From Clostridiales bacterium (lineage in GTDB: Bacteria; Bacillota; Clostridia; Christensenellales; Borkfalkiaceae): 12,021 nt of DNA. Under the pieces are notes generated by a model. That model was not told where the DNA came from. It made no database searches and worked only from the letters and a program-made list of their open reading frames with translations. Made by a program: the position numbers and the translations under genes. Where the stretch lies: positions 1 through 12,021 of the forward strand of contig JAJWOJ010000031.1 in NCBI GenBank assembly GCA_021635425.1, in the 5' to 3' direction. Below, piece by piece: positions 1 through 6,704 of this stretch (position 1 is the first letter of the stretch; each line of letters starts with the position of its first letter).

Positions 1-34
1 AACTAAAACTAAACAAACTATACGGTGTAATATT

Positions 35-625
35 ATGAAAAGAAAAATATTTTTTCAGCAATCCGGACTGTTCTTTTTCTTTATTGCGATATTGTTATTC
101 TTGTTTGTTTATTGTGTTGTTGGAATAATTTATTTTATTGTGGCAATATTTAGGGGAACTTTGGATATCCCGCTGGTTTGTCTTACTCTTTTAGGTGGTT
201 CTGTCGGAGTTGGGTTGACAGGGTTTGAATTGATAAGGATGATTCGACAAGTAATAATTTTAGAAGAAAAAAGTCTGTATGTTCCGAATGAGTGGGGAAT
301 GTCGGATGAAAAAGTACAATACGAGGTAAAATTGCAGTACCGTGATATTGTGAATATGTACTTGCGCGAAACAACAAACGATTCGCATAATAAACCGATG
401 AAGAGGTACGCTTATGTAACGCTTCCGAAGACGTATTTAGTGTTATGCGATGCAAAAGGAAAAGAATTTGCGGTAAATATAGTGTTTTACACCAAGAAGT
501 GCAGAATTAAAATTATCGATTCGATAATTTATAGAATGGAATTGCAAGGAAATAAATCTTGCAATAAAACAGGGAAGGAAATTTACGAAGATTTTCTCAA
601 AAAAAGAAACAATCGAAAAGTTTAA
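35..625 (+). CDS. Small membrane protein, two TM helices plus PH-like cytosolic domain
   Basis: A 196-residue protein that I do not recognise as a named family. Two hydrophobic stretches (about residues 11-39 and 46-69) form an N-terminal membrane hairpin. The remaining ~125 residues are soluble and look beta-rich, with a helical, Lys/Arg-rich C-terminus. Short helix pair followed by a small beta domain is the layout of bacterial PH-like (bPH/YcxB-like) membrane proteins, so that fold is my inference; no catalytic motif is visible. The ATG at 35 has only a weak GGTG-like ribosome binding site. The next gene follows in the same direction after about 110 bases and has the same two-helix-plus-domain plan, suggesting distant paralogues. 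The region is clearly AT-rich (18 G/C in the 60 bases 61-120), unlike the rest of the window. Confidence 0.75.
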   Translation: MKRKIFFQQSGLFFFFIAILLFLFVYCVVGIIYFIVAIFRGTLDIPLVCLTLLGGSVGVGLTGFELIRMIRQVIILEEKSLYVPNEWGMSDEKVQYEVKLQYRDIVNMYLRETTNDSHNKPMKRYAYVTLPKTYLVLCDAKGKEFAVNIVFYTKKCRIKIIDSIIYRMELQGNKSCNKTGKEIYEDFLKKRNNRKV

Positions 626-724
626 TTTTTTTAACGAGAAGATTTCAAAAAGTTTAATTAAAAGTAACGGGTAGGAGGCGGATTTACCTTTACGATAACC
701 CCGCTCCCAACCGTAAAGTTAAAT

Positions 725-730
725 GAGGTG
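725..730 (+). promoter_or_regulatory. Shine-Dalgarno (GAGGTG) choosing ATG 734
   Basis: GAGGTG is complementary to the 16S anti-SD and sits just before ATG 734. It overlaps the alternative GTG start at 728, which argues against that GTG. Spacing is short (five bases after GAGG). Confidence 0.5.
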
Positions 731-733
731 TAT

Positions 734-1234
734 ATGATAAAAATGGTGAATGCCGCATTGCAAAATTTCATTTTTACTGTGTGGGTAAATTGTGTTGTGG
801 TTTTTTTTGTCCTAATATTCTGCTTATTGGGCATTATATTCGGAGAGCCCGCAGAGTTATCCCCGTTGATAAAAATTACCGGCATCATACTTTTGTCGGT
901 TTGGGGGTTATACTTTGTTGTTTCAATCGCTACATATAAGACAGTCATTATCACTAAAGATAAAATAGTTGTAAAAAAATATGGCAGAGAATTGTGGTCT
1001 CTTGATAGTAACGACTTAAAAGAATGTAGATGCAGTCAAATAACCGGCGAGTTTGTTGTTATGCCGTTTGTAAGATCAATGGAATTTATCGTTAAGGGCA
1101 TTGACGATGATTGCGCTATGTGGAAGAATAAGAAGAATTACTATCACAGATGCGTAATAGGCTTGTCTGTAAAAAATGCAAAGAAAATGGCAGAAATGGG
1201 ATATAATGTAAGCTTCCCCACCCCCGGTGACTAA
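734..1234 (+). CDS. Small membrane protein, two TM helices plus PH-like domain
   Basis: A 166-residue protein of unknown function. Residues about 12-36 and 46-67 are membrane helices. The rest is a short beta-rich domain opening with an 'ITKDKIVVKKYGRELW' stretch, a strand-turn-strand pattern often seen at the start of bacterial PH-like domains. I infer that fold but see no motif that proves it. The start is taken at ATG 734 because GAGG at 725-728 lies five bases upstream; an in-frame GTG at 728 overlaps that site and is less likely, and ATG 743 lies too far from it. With the gene at 35-625 it forms a tandem pair of similar architecture but little obvious sequence identity, both AT-rich. A promoter-like and terminator-like element lies 60-120 bases downstream. 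Confidence 0.75.
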   Translation: MIKMVNAALQNFIFTVWVNCVVVFFVLIFCLLGIIFGEPAELSPLIKITGIILLSVWGLYFVVSIATYKTVIITKDKIVVKKYGRELWSLDSNDLKECRCSQITGEFVVMPFVRSMEFIVKGIDDDCAMWKNKKNYYHRCVIGLSVKNAKKMAEMGYNVSFPTPGD

Positions 1235-1294
1235 TTTTTGGTATGTTTTTGGAATTGTAATCCTGCAAATATAAAACTCGGAAAGGGTTTATTG

Positions 1295-1323
1295 TTGACT
1301 TTTTCGGGCGTATCGGGTATACT
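1295..1323 (+). promoter_or_regulatory. Sigma-A-type promoter candidate for the protease gene
   Basis: TTGACT (1295-1300) is followed after exactly 17 bases by TATACT (1318-1323), each one base from the housekeeping consensus. Transcription would start near 1330 and give a leader of about 110 bases before ATG 1441. The -10 box lies inside the left arm of a 12-bp inverted repeat (1312-1342), so the repeat could be an operator over the start site. The same repeat can also be read as the terminator of the upstream gene pair; the sequence alone does not settle it. A second TATAAT at 1417-1422 has no credible -35 partner. Confidence 0.5.
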
Positions 1324-1352
1324 CATATCGAGTATGCCCGATTTTTTGTTTT
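1312..1352 (+). terminator. Inverted repeat with T-tract; intrinsic terminator or operator
   Basis: Arms 1312-1323 and 1331-1342 pair over 12 bp with one G-U wobble around a 7-base loop and are followed by a T-rich run (1342-1352). This is the form of a rho-independent terminator for the membrane-protein pair ending at 1234. The left arm contains the -10 box of the candidate promoter at 1295-1323, so an operator role is the alternative. A partial extra copy of the arm (CGGGCGTAT, 1305-1313) precedes it. Confidence 0.5.
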
Positions 1353-1431
1353 CGGTCGGTTTCGGTTTGTTTTCGGACTGATTGCAGAAAAATTTTATTT
1401 GTCGGGCGGCTCACGATATAATTTTCGTCTT

Positions 1432-1435
1432 GGAG
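1432..1435 (+). promoter_or_regulatory. Shine-Dalgarno (GGAG) setting protease start at ATG 1441
   Basis: GGAG, five bases before ATG 1441, fixes the start. The reading frame is open to a TTG at 1399, but that codon has no ribosome binding site and would place 14 mostly polar residues in front of a normal signal peptide. Confidence 0.6.
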
Positions 1436-1440
1436 AAGAT

Positions 1441-3384
1441 ATGAATAATCGTAAAAAATATTTATGCGCATTGTTTACCGTTCTGATGTCGATGAGTTTA
1501 ATTGTCGCATTTTCTTTCGCGAGGGCGGCGGGCAGGGAAAATTATAAAACGCTTTCGTATAAAACTCTGCCTTCCGAGGAAGAAATTATTGCGCTTTCCG
1601 CTTACGACGGGCGGGATTACGGGATAATTACGCCCGTGAAAGACCAAGGCTCTACCAATCTGTGCTGGGCGTATTCGTCTGTCGCCGCTTCGGAAGCTTC
1701 AATCGTCCGTTCGGGGCTTAAAAAGCTCGAAGAAGTGAATCTGAACCCGACTGCCGCCGCATACAGGGTGAATAACCGCGGCGAAGACCCGCTCCGCAAC
1801 ACGAGCGGGGAATATGTTTCGGGAGATTTCACGTCTTTTGCGGGCAATCCGTCCAAAATAGCTACGATTTTTTCGGGGTGGTGGGGGCCCGTAAGCGGAA
1901 CAAACGCGAACGTCGACCCTTTCGTTAATTCCGATTTTCGGCTCGAAAACGCCGTTCATATCCCCGAAAATAAGGATAATCCGTCGCTACGCATAGCCGA
2001 AATAAAAAAAGCGATCGCGAAATACGGCGCGGTTACTTTTCAGTATAACAATCTGCACAATATCTATTATTACAACCCGAAAAACGAAACGAGCGGGTCT
2101 TCTTATCCTCACGCATGCACGATTATCGGCTGGGACGATAATATTTCCGCGGAGAGTTTTAATCCCCACGGGGCGACCATGAATGGCGGGTGGCTCATAA
2201 AAAACAGTTACGCCTCGCTTCCCGACGGCTATCCTTATTTTTATATTTCTTACGATAACACAAGCTCGAGCATGTACGCTTTTTCGTATGTCGAAAAGGA
2301 AACTTACGACAGAAATTATTATTACGACGGAGCTATAAACGACTTTCCTTTAAGAAACGACAAACACGTTGCTAACGTTTATCGGGCGGGGAGCGAAGTT
2401 TCGGGTAAAACCGAAAAAATAACCGCCGTAAACGTCGGTGTCGAGGGAAACGATTACACTCTGGAAGTGGAAATTTACACCGGGCTTTCCTCGCCTTTCG
2501 AGGCTGAAAACGCCCCCGTCGAGGGAGGAAGATCGGCGGCAAAAAAGACGGCGCGTTTCGATTACGGCGGCTACGTCACCGTGCGGCTCGACGAACCCGT
2601 AACACTTTCCGCGGGCGAATGGTTTTCGGTTATCGTCCGCGTGAGCGAAGGAACCGCGAAAATACGCCTCGGGGTGAAAAACGGAAAAGATCTTTCGTAT
2701 GCGGGGAGCTACGGAAGCTATGCGAAGTTCGGTAATTTCGTTGGCAGAATCAAGGCGTTTACGACTTTTTTCGATTCGTCTTCCGAATCTTCTTCCGAAT
2801 CCTCTTCTTATCCCGATTCGTCTTCCGAATCCTCCTCTTATCCCGATTCGTCTTCGGAATCTTCTTCGGAATCTTCTTCGGAGGGGTCCGACAAAACCGA
2901 CCAATCGGAAAGCGAGGATTATTCGCAGACGGAATCCGAATCCGTGACGGAAAGCGAAACGGGGTCGGAGAGCGAGAGTGAAACAGAGACGGGGACGGAA
3001 AGCGAAACAGAGACAGAGACCGAAACGGGAACAGAGAGCGAAAGTGAAAGCGAAACCGAAACGGGGACGGAAAGCGAAAGTGAAACAGAGACCGAAACAG
3101 AGACCGAAACGGGGTCTTCCGCTTCGTCCGGAAGCGAATCCGATTCGGCAACCTCGGAGAGTGAAGATAAAACCGAATCGACGTCTTCCGGAAATAAAGA
3201 AAGCGAGGAATCGATTTCGTCAGACGATAAAGACGACGGCGGATCTATTTCTTCGGCAGGCGAAGGGGTTACGGATAAAAACAACGAATCCTGTATGTCC
3301 GCGATATCCGCGGGAACGATTTTATTCAATGCGGGGATAATTATCGCGGCGGTATGCCTCTTTTTTAAAAAGCATCGGCAATAA
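1441..3384 (+). CDS. Exported papain-family (C1) cysteine protease, lectin-like domain, Ser/Glu stalk, C-terminal membrane anchor
   Basis: A 647-residue secreted peptidase. Residues 1-30 are a signal peptide (basic start, hydrophobic core, ARA-A cleavage region). The papain-type core runs about 52-285: Gln69 (oxyanion hole) and catalytic Cys75 in KDQGSTNLCWAYSS, catalytic His224 in YPHACTIIGWDDN, and Asn255 in GGWLIKNSYA, so all active-site residues are present. No papain-type inhibitory propeptide is obvious; only ~20 residues lie between the signal peptide and the core. Residues about 295-440 match the beta-sandwich 'lectin-like' domain that usually follows such bacterial C1 peptidases. Then comes a ~155-residue Ser/Glu/Thr stalk (445-600), one Cys (618), a membrane helix (~621-642) and the tail KKHRQ. 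There is no LPXTG. It probably cleaves proteins or peptides at the cell surface. It is convergent with the operon at 3686-12021, whose last gene has the same tail design. The fold and active site are confident; the substrate is unknown. Confidence 0.9.
   Translation: MNNRKKYLCALFTVLMSMSLIVAFSFARAAGRENYKTLSYKTLPSEEEIIALSAYDGRDYGIITPVKDQGSTNLCWAYSSVAASEASIVRSGLKKLEEVNLNPTAAAYRVNNRGEDPLRNTSGEYVSGDFTSFAGNPSKIATIFSGWWGPVSGTNANVDPFVNSDFRLENAVHIPENKDNPSLRIAEIKKAIAKYGAVTFQYNNLHNIYYYNPKNETSGSSYPHACTIIGWDDNISAESFNPHGATMNGGWLIKNSYASLPDGYPYFYISYDNTSSSMYAFSYVEKETYDRNYYYDGAINDFPLRNDKHVANVYRAGSEVSGKTEKITAVNVGVEGNDYTLEVEIYTGLSSPFEAENAPVEGGRSAAKKTARFDYGGYVTVRLDEPVTLSAGEWFSVIVRVSEGTAKIRLGVKNGKDLSYAGSYGSYAKFGNFVGRIKAFTTFFDSSSESSSESSSYPDSSSESSSYPDSSSESSSESSSEGSDKTDQSESEDYSQTESESVTESETGSESESETETGTESETETETETGTESESESETETGTESESETETETETETGSSASSGSESDSATSESEDKTESTSSGNKESEESISSDDKDDGGSISSAGEGVTDKNNESCMSAISAGTILFNAGIIIAAVCLFFKKHRQ
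2773..3240 (+). repeat. Low-complexity Ser/Glu/Thr stalk-coding region with tandem repeats
   Basis: This codes for residues 445-600 of the protease. The first part is Ser-Glu-Ser rich and contains a 30-bp tandem duplication (2791-2820 and 2821-2850, one mismatch) encoding SSESSSYPDS twice. The later part is built from short GAAAC(A/G)GAG-type units encoding Ser/Thr-Glu dipeptides. The stalk is extended and strongly acidic, as expected for a spacer through the cell wall. Repetitive DNA of this kind is prone to length change by slippage. Confidence 0.85.
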
Positions 3385-3425
3385 AGGCAAATCGTAAACC
3401 GGATATTCAAAACGCAAATCAAACA

Positions 3426-3456
3426 AAAAGTCGGGAAAGATAAATCCCGACTTTTG
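3426..3456. terminator. Bidirectional intrinsic terminator
   Basis: Arms 3426-3436 (AAAAGTCGGGA) and 3445-3455 (TCCCGACTTTT) form a perfect 11-bp stem with an 8-base loop. The A-tract on one side and T-tract on the other let it work on both strands. It lies 41 bases after the protease stop codon and is the natural terminator for that gene; it can also back up the terminator of the opposing operon. Confidence 0.85.
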
Positions 3457-3613
3457 CTATATTCGACGTGAGTTGGCGATTCGCCTGTAACGCTTGAAGT
3501 TTGCAGCCGATTTATTCCCGATACGGGGGGAAAGGCGGTTTTTGCGTTAAACCAGGCAGTTTGCTTTTTGCGTCGGAATGAGATTATGGGAATGTCGACG
3601 AACCGTTTCACCG
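3457..3613. other. Convergent intergenic spacer with no gene seen
   Basis: This is the middle of the 301-base gap between the protease stop codon (3384) and the surface-protein stop codon (3686). Apart from the flanking terminators I see only a minor hairpin (GGCGA-T-TCGCC, 3475-3485). No reading frame here has a ribosome binding site or protein-like composition, and no tRNA-like or known small-RNA structure stands out. Confidence 0.6.
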
Positions 3614-3655
3614 ATAAAAAAAGAAAGCGGTCGCATGTTCGCAACCGTTTTCTTT
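3614..3655 (-). terminator. Intrinsic terminator of the minus-strand operon
   Basis: Read on the minus strand, arms 3655-3644 and 3631-3620 form a 12-bp stem with one mismatch, followed by a TTTTAT run. It lies about 30 bases past the stop codon of the surface-protein gene and fits the end of the four-gene transcript. Confidence 0.7.
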
Positions 3656-3685
3656 CATGAAATTTACAAACCGAAATCAGTTATT

Positions 3686-6600
3686 TCAGTTTTCTTTTTT
3701 GTTTCTGATTACGATAAATGCCGCCGCCGCGAGTGCGCCGAGCGCCGTAACTCCGCCGTAAAGACCCGATCCGCATCCGACAGAATCGTTTTCGCTCCCT
3801 TGAGTCCCGCTTGCATCGGGTTGAATGCTTTCGCTCGTGCCGCTTTCCGCTTCGGAGCCGCTGTCGGGTGTTGTTTCGGAAGTCGATCCGCTTGTCGATT
3901 CGGAAGTCGATTCGCTTTCGGACGATGATTCGCTTTCCGTCGGCTTATCTGTTTTTCTGGTGTAAATCGCGCGGCCGGTTACGTCGGTGAAATCGAGATA
4001 ATATTCTTCCCATTTTCCCTCGTAACCTTTTTTTGCGGGGACGCGCGGTTCGTCTATCGTCATATCGTCGGCGGTGTAAGTAACCGTCGTGTAAACGTCG
4101 TAACCGACCACATACGTTATAGTGTAAACTTCGGGGATATATACGCCGTTTACTATCTGATCGTTATTCTTTTCAAAAGTAAACGCTTCCCATTCGAATT
4201 TATAATGCGCCTTTTCGGGAGCCGCGGGAAGTTCGATATATTCTATCTCGTCTTCGCAGTATTCGAGAACGATATCGTCCATGCCGTCTGCCTTAAACGT
4301 AATTTTGTAGAGGGTTATTTCGGGTTCCGCTTCGACGATATACGTTATATCGAGCGTAGCGACGTTGTCGCATCTGTCGGTTGCGATAACTTTGCAGGTG
4401 TGAGTTCCTTTACGCAATCTTCCGAGATCGTCGAGCGCGCCTTCGGACCATTCGTAGCTGACGAAATATTCGCCCGAATTGTCCGTTACGGTCGCGATTT
4501 TATCGGTGGAAACGGGATATGCGCCCTCGGTAACTTTAAATTCGGTAACGGGCGCGGAGATAACCGGCGGTTCGTGTTCGAACTCTATCGTCGTAAGCTC
4601 TATCTTATCGATATACATCGTGGTAGCCGCGTTTGTTCTCAGGCATACCGCAACGGTTTTAAGATATCCGTCTATGCAGATTTTATCGAGCTGATCGGGC
4701 GTAAGAGAAACGGTTATCCATTCGTCGGTCTTGTTTGCGCCAAGCCCTCCGCCGACAACCCAGTTATCGGGTTTCCCGGGGTAGGGAATACGGAATTCGG
4801 GGTGTTTCGCATTATCGGAAGCCGTGCCGACGATATAAATTCTGAACGACAACCCCGTGATGAATTTACGTTTGTAGTTAAGAGCAGAGAAGTCGAGAGC
4901 CATATCCGTCTGACCGGGCTTATCCGCGTTTGACATTTTAAGCACGTTGCCCGTAAACCCTTCGGGAACGCCTGCCGCCGCGGCTTTTTCGCTTGCGATA
5001 ACCGAAAGATTACATCCTCCGTATACGTTCACGCCCTCGACGTATGCCGAGTAAGTAAACGAGCCGTCGCCGAACACGGGCGGAACGATAGTCGATTTTA
5101 TATGAGTTCCGTCGATATTTGCGTCGCCGAAGCGGAATTTCATGTCGGACGCGGCGTCGTATGCGAAATCGTGCGTTACCGTCTTCACTTCGCCGCCTTC
5201 GGTGTAAGAAAGAGTGAATGTAACGGTTTTGCTGTCTTTCAACGTCGTTTTAACGCTCATTCTGTTATATGCCGCGAAAGGCGCGCGGGTTATGGTTGTA
5301 AATTTTGTCAGTCTGCCGAGGCTGTTCTGAACGTTTACCGTGTAAACGTCCACGTTGTCGCCGGAGCAGTAGAGGAACATTCCGTAAGAACCGATACCGA
5401 AAGAGGTGCGGGAGAAGTGACCGTCGGAGTTGGCGGTTTCTCTCATTTTATATTCGAATTCTACGGCGTCGCCGTAACCGAGGATTGCGCCTTCGTATTT
5501 CGTTCCGTGAACGGGCGAAAGCTCTTCGCCTTCCGTGATGTCGTAAACTTCGGTAATGTCGTAAGTTTTCGGCTCGTGTGCCGTTATCGTCGATTTTACG
5601 ACGTTGCCGTCGATATTTCCGTCGCCGAAACGGAATTTCATATCGGGCGAGGCTTTGTCGCCGTAATCGAGAGACACGCTCTTTATTTCGCCGTCTTCAT
5701 GGTAGGTCATAACGAGCATTATGTGCGAATTTTCCGCCTTATAGGCTTTGAGGGTCAATTCGTTATAGTTGGCGAAGGGAAGTCTGTTTATAGTCGTTAA
5801 TTCGCTTCCGCGGACAAATTTTCCGCCCGAAAGGTCGGCGGGTCTTATGCTTATCGCGTCGGAAGAGCAGTAGAAGTAAATTCCGTATGCGCCGATAGCG
5901 AACGCGCTTCTCGCATAATGTTCGGGATTTTTTTCCGCATTCATTTTATAAACGAATTTAACGGTGTCGCCGAGATTTACTTCGTTTCCCGTATAAACCG
6001 TTCCGTGCGCCATGGAAAGATCGTTGCCGACGATAAGATCGGGATAAACTTCCGTAATGTCGTAAGTAACGGGTTCGGCAGGCTCGGCAGCTGCCTTTGT
6101 CGATTTTATAAAGTTTTCGTTGACGTCGCTGTCTCCGAAACGAAGTTTCATGTCGGAAAGAGCGTCATATGCGAAATCTTTCGTAACGGTTTTGGTTTCG
6201 TTGTTTTCGGTGTAAGAGAGAGTGAACGTAACCGTGGAATCGTTTGTTTTATCGGCTTTAACGCTCATTTTGTTATAGCCGGTAAAAATCGTTCTCGAAA
6301 GAGAAGTAAACTCCGAAGCTCTTTTGATACCGTTGTTCTGAATATCTGCCGTAAACACTCTTACGGTGTCGGCACTGCAATAGAAAAATATACCGTAAGA
6401 ACCGATGCCGAAAGCGGAACGGGCATAATGTCCGTATTCGTTTTTGTCCGAACGCATTTTGTATTCGAACTCGACGGCGTCCCCGTAATTTACGGCATTG
6501 CCGCCGTAAACGGTTTTCAAAACCATAGAAAGTTCTCCGCCCGAAGCCATGTCGGTGTAAACTTCGGAAATATCATAGGTTTTTGCTCCTTCGGCCTTAG

Positions 6601-6691
6601 CGGTTTTGGCAAGCGTCGCGCCCGTAAACCAAAGCGAAAGCGTGAGGGCAAGAGAGAAAACGACAGTTAAAAATCTTCTTAAATTCTTCAT
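3686..6691 (-). CDS. Large multidomain surface protein: three tandem modules, CBM-like, Ig-like, beta-grasp-like repeats, membrane anchor
   Basis: A 1001-residue exported protein with no visible enzyme motif, so probably a binding or adhesion protein. Residues 1-33 are a signal peptide (cleavage after AKA). Three related modules follow (about 38-198, 209-368, 376-534). They share YDI(S/T)EVY at the start, YG/LGD-V-F-YKM, (F/A)-IG-YG--FYCS, and a closing MK(F/L)RFGD; this looks like a concanavalin/LamG-type beta-sandwich, which is inference. Residues ~540-705 resemble a carbohydrate-binding jelly roll ending in YIDKIELT, 709-787 an Ig/HYR-like domain, and ~794-912 two units resembling Listeria-Bacteroides (Flg_new) beta-grasp repeats. 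A Ser/Glu/Thr stalk (917-969), Cys973, a helix (977-995) and the tail RNKKEN finish it. There is no LPXTG. It is last in the operon, 13 bases after the phosphatase gene; a G-run ribosome binding site (6700-6704) abuts that gene's stop codon, suggesting coupled translation. Confidence 0.85.
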   Translation of the reverse strand: MKNLRRFLTVVFSLALTLSLWFTGATLAKTAKAEGAKTYDISEVYTDMASGGELSMVLKTVYGGNAVNYGDAVEFEYKMRSDKNEYGHYARSAFGIGSYGIFFYCSADTVRVFTADIQNNGIKRASEFTSLSRTIFTGYNKMSVKADKTNDSTVTFTLSYTENNETKTVTKDFAYDALSDMKLRFGDSDVNENFIKSTKAAAEPAEPVTYDITEVYPDLIVGNDLSMAHGTVYTGNEVNLGDTVKFVYKMNAEKNPEHYARSAFAIGAYGIYFYCSSDAISIRPADLSGGKFVRGSELTTINRLPFANYNELTLKAYKAENSHIMLVMTYHEDGEIKSVSLDYGDKASPDMKFRFGDGNIDGNVVKSTITAHEPKTYDITEVYDITEGEELSPVHGTKYEGAILGYGDAVEFEYKMRETANSDGHFSRTSFGIGSYGMFLYCSGDNVDVYTVNVQNSLGRLTKFTTITRAPFAAYNRMSVKTTLKDSKTVTFTLSYTEGGEVKTVTHDFAYDAASDMKFRFGDANIDGTHIKSTIVPPVFGDGSFTYSAYVEGVNVYGGCNLSVIASEKAAAAGVPEGFTGNVLKMSNADKPGQTDMALDFSALNYKRKFITGLSFRIYIVGTASDNAKHPEFRIPYPGKPDNWVVGGGLGANKTDEWITVSLTPDQLDKICIDGYLKTVAVCLRTNAATTMYIDKIELTTIEFEHEPPVISAPVTEFKVTEGAYPVSTDKIATVTDNSGEYFVSYEWSEGALDDLGRLRKGTHTCKVIATDRCDNVATLDITYIVEAEPEITLYKITFKADGMDDIVLEYCEDEIEYIELPAAPEKAHYKFEWEAFTFEKNNDQIVNGVYIPEVYTITYVVGYDVYTTVTYTADDMTIDEPRVPAKKGYEGKWEEYYLDFTDVTGRAIYTRKTDKPTESESSSESESTSESTSGSTSETTPDSGSEAESGTSESIQPDASGTQGSENDSVGCGSGLYGGVTALGALAAAAFIVIRNKKEN
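5090..6580 (-). repeat. Three tandem ~160-residue modules in the surface protein
   Basis: The module-coding segments are 6580-6098, 6067-5588 and 5566-5090 on the minus strand. Modules 1 and 3 are closest: in their last ~38 residues 29 match by my count, while module 2 is more diverged. Modules 2 and 3 nevertheless share a nearly identical stretch of about 40 bases at their ends (near 5607-5648 and 5107-5150), which hints at partial gene conversion. Confidence 0.85.
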
Positions 6692-6704
6692 TTTTCAGTC
6701 CCCC

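Noticed and set aside
617..659. 12-base direct repeat AAAAGTTTAATT at the end of the first gene
   Set aside because: It is short and wholly AT-rich, easily due to chance here; there is no integrase, tRNA or other sign of an attachment site.
1417..1422. TATAAT just before the protease gene as its promoter
   Set aside because: No -35 box lies 16-18 bases upstream and the leader would be only about 12 bases; the promoter at 1295-1323 is better.
1399..1440. Upstream TTG start for the protease
   Set aside because: No ribosome binding site precedes it and it would put 14 extra residues before a normal signal peptide; ATG 1441 has GGAG at the right distance.
2919..3644. Antisense open frame (241 codons) rich in Ser-Val across the protease stalk
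   Set aside because: It is the mirror of Ser/Glu/Thr repeat DNA (its reverse complement reads as Ser/Val/Leu), has no ribosome binding site, and runs across the convergent terminators.
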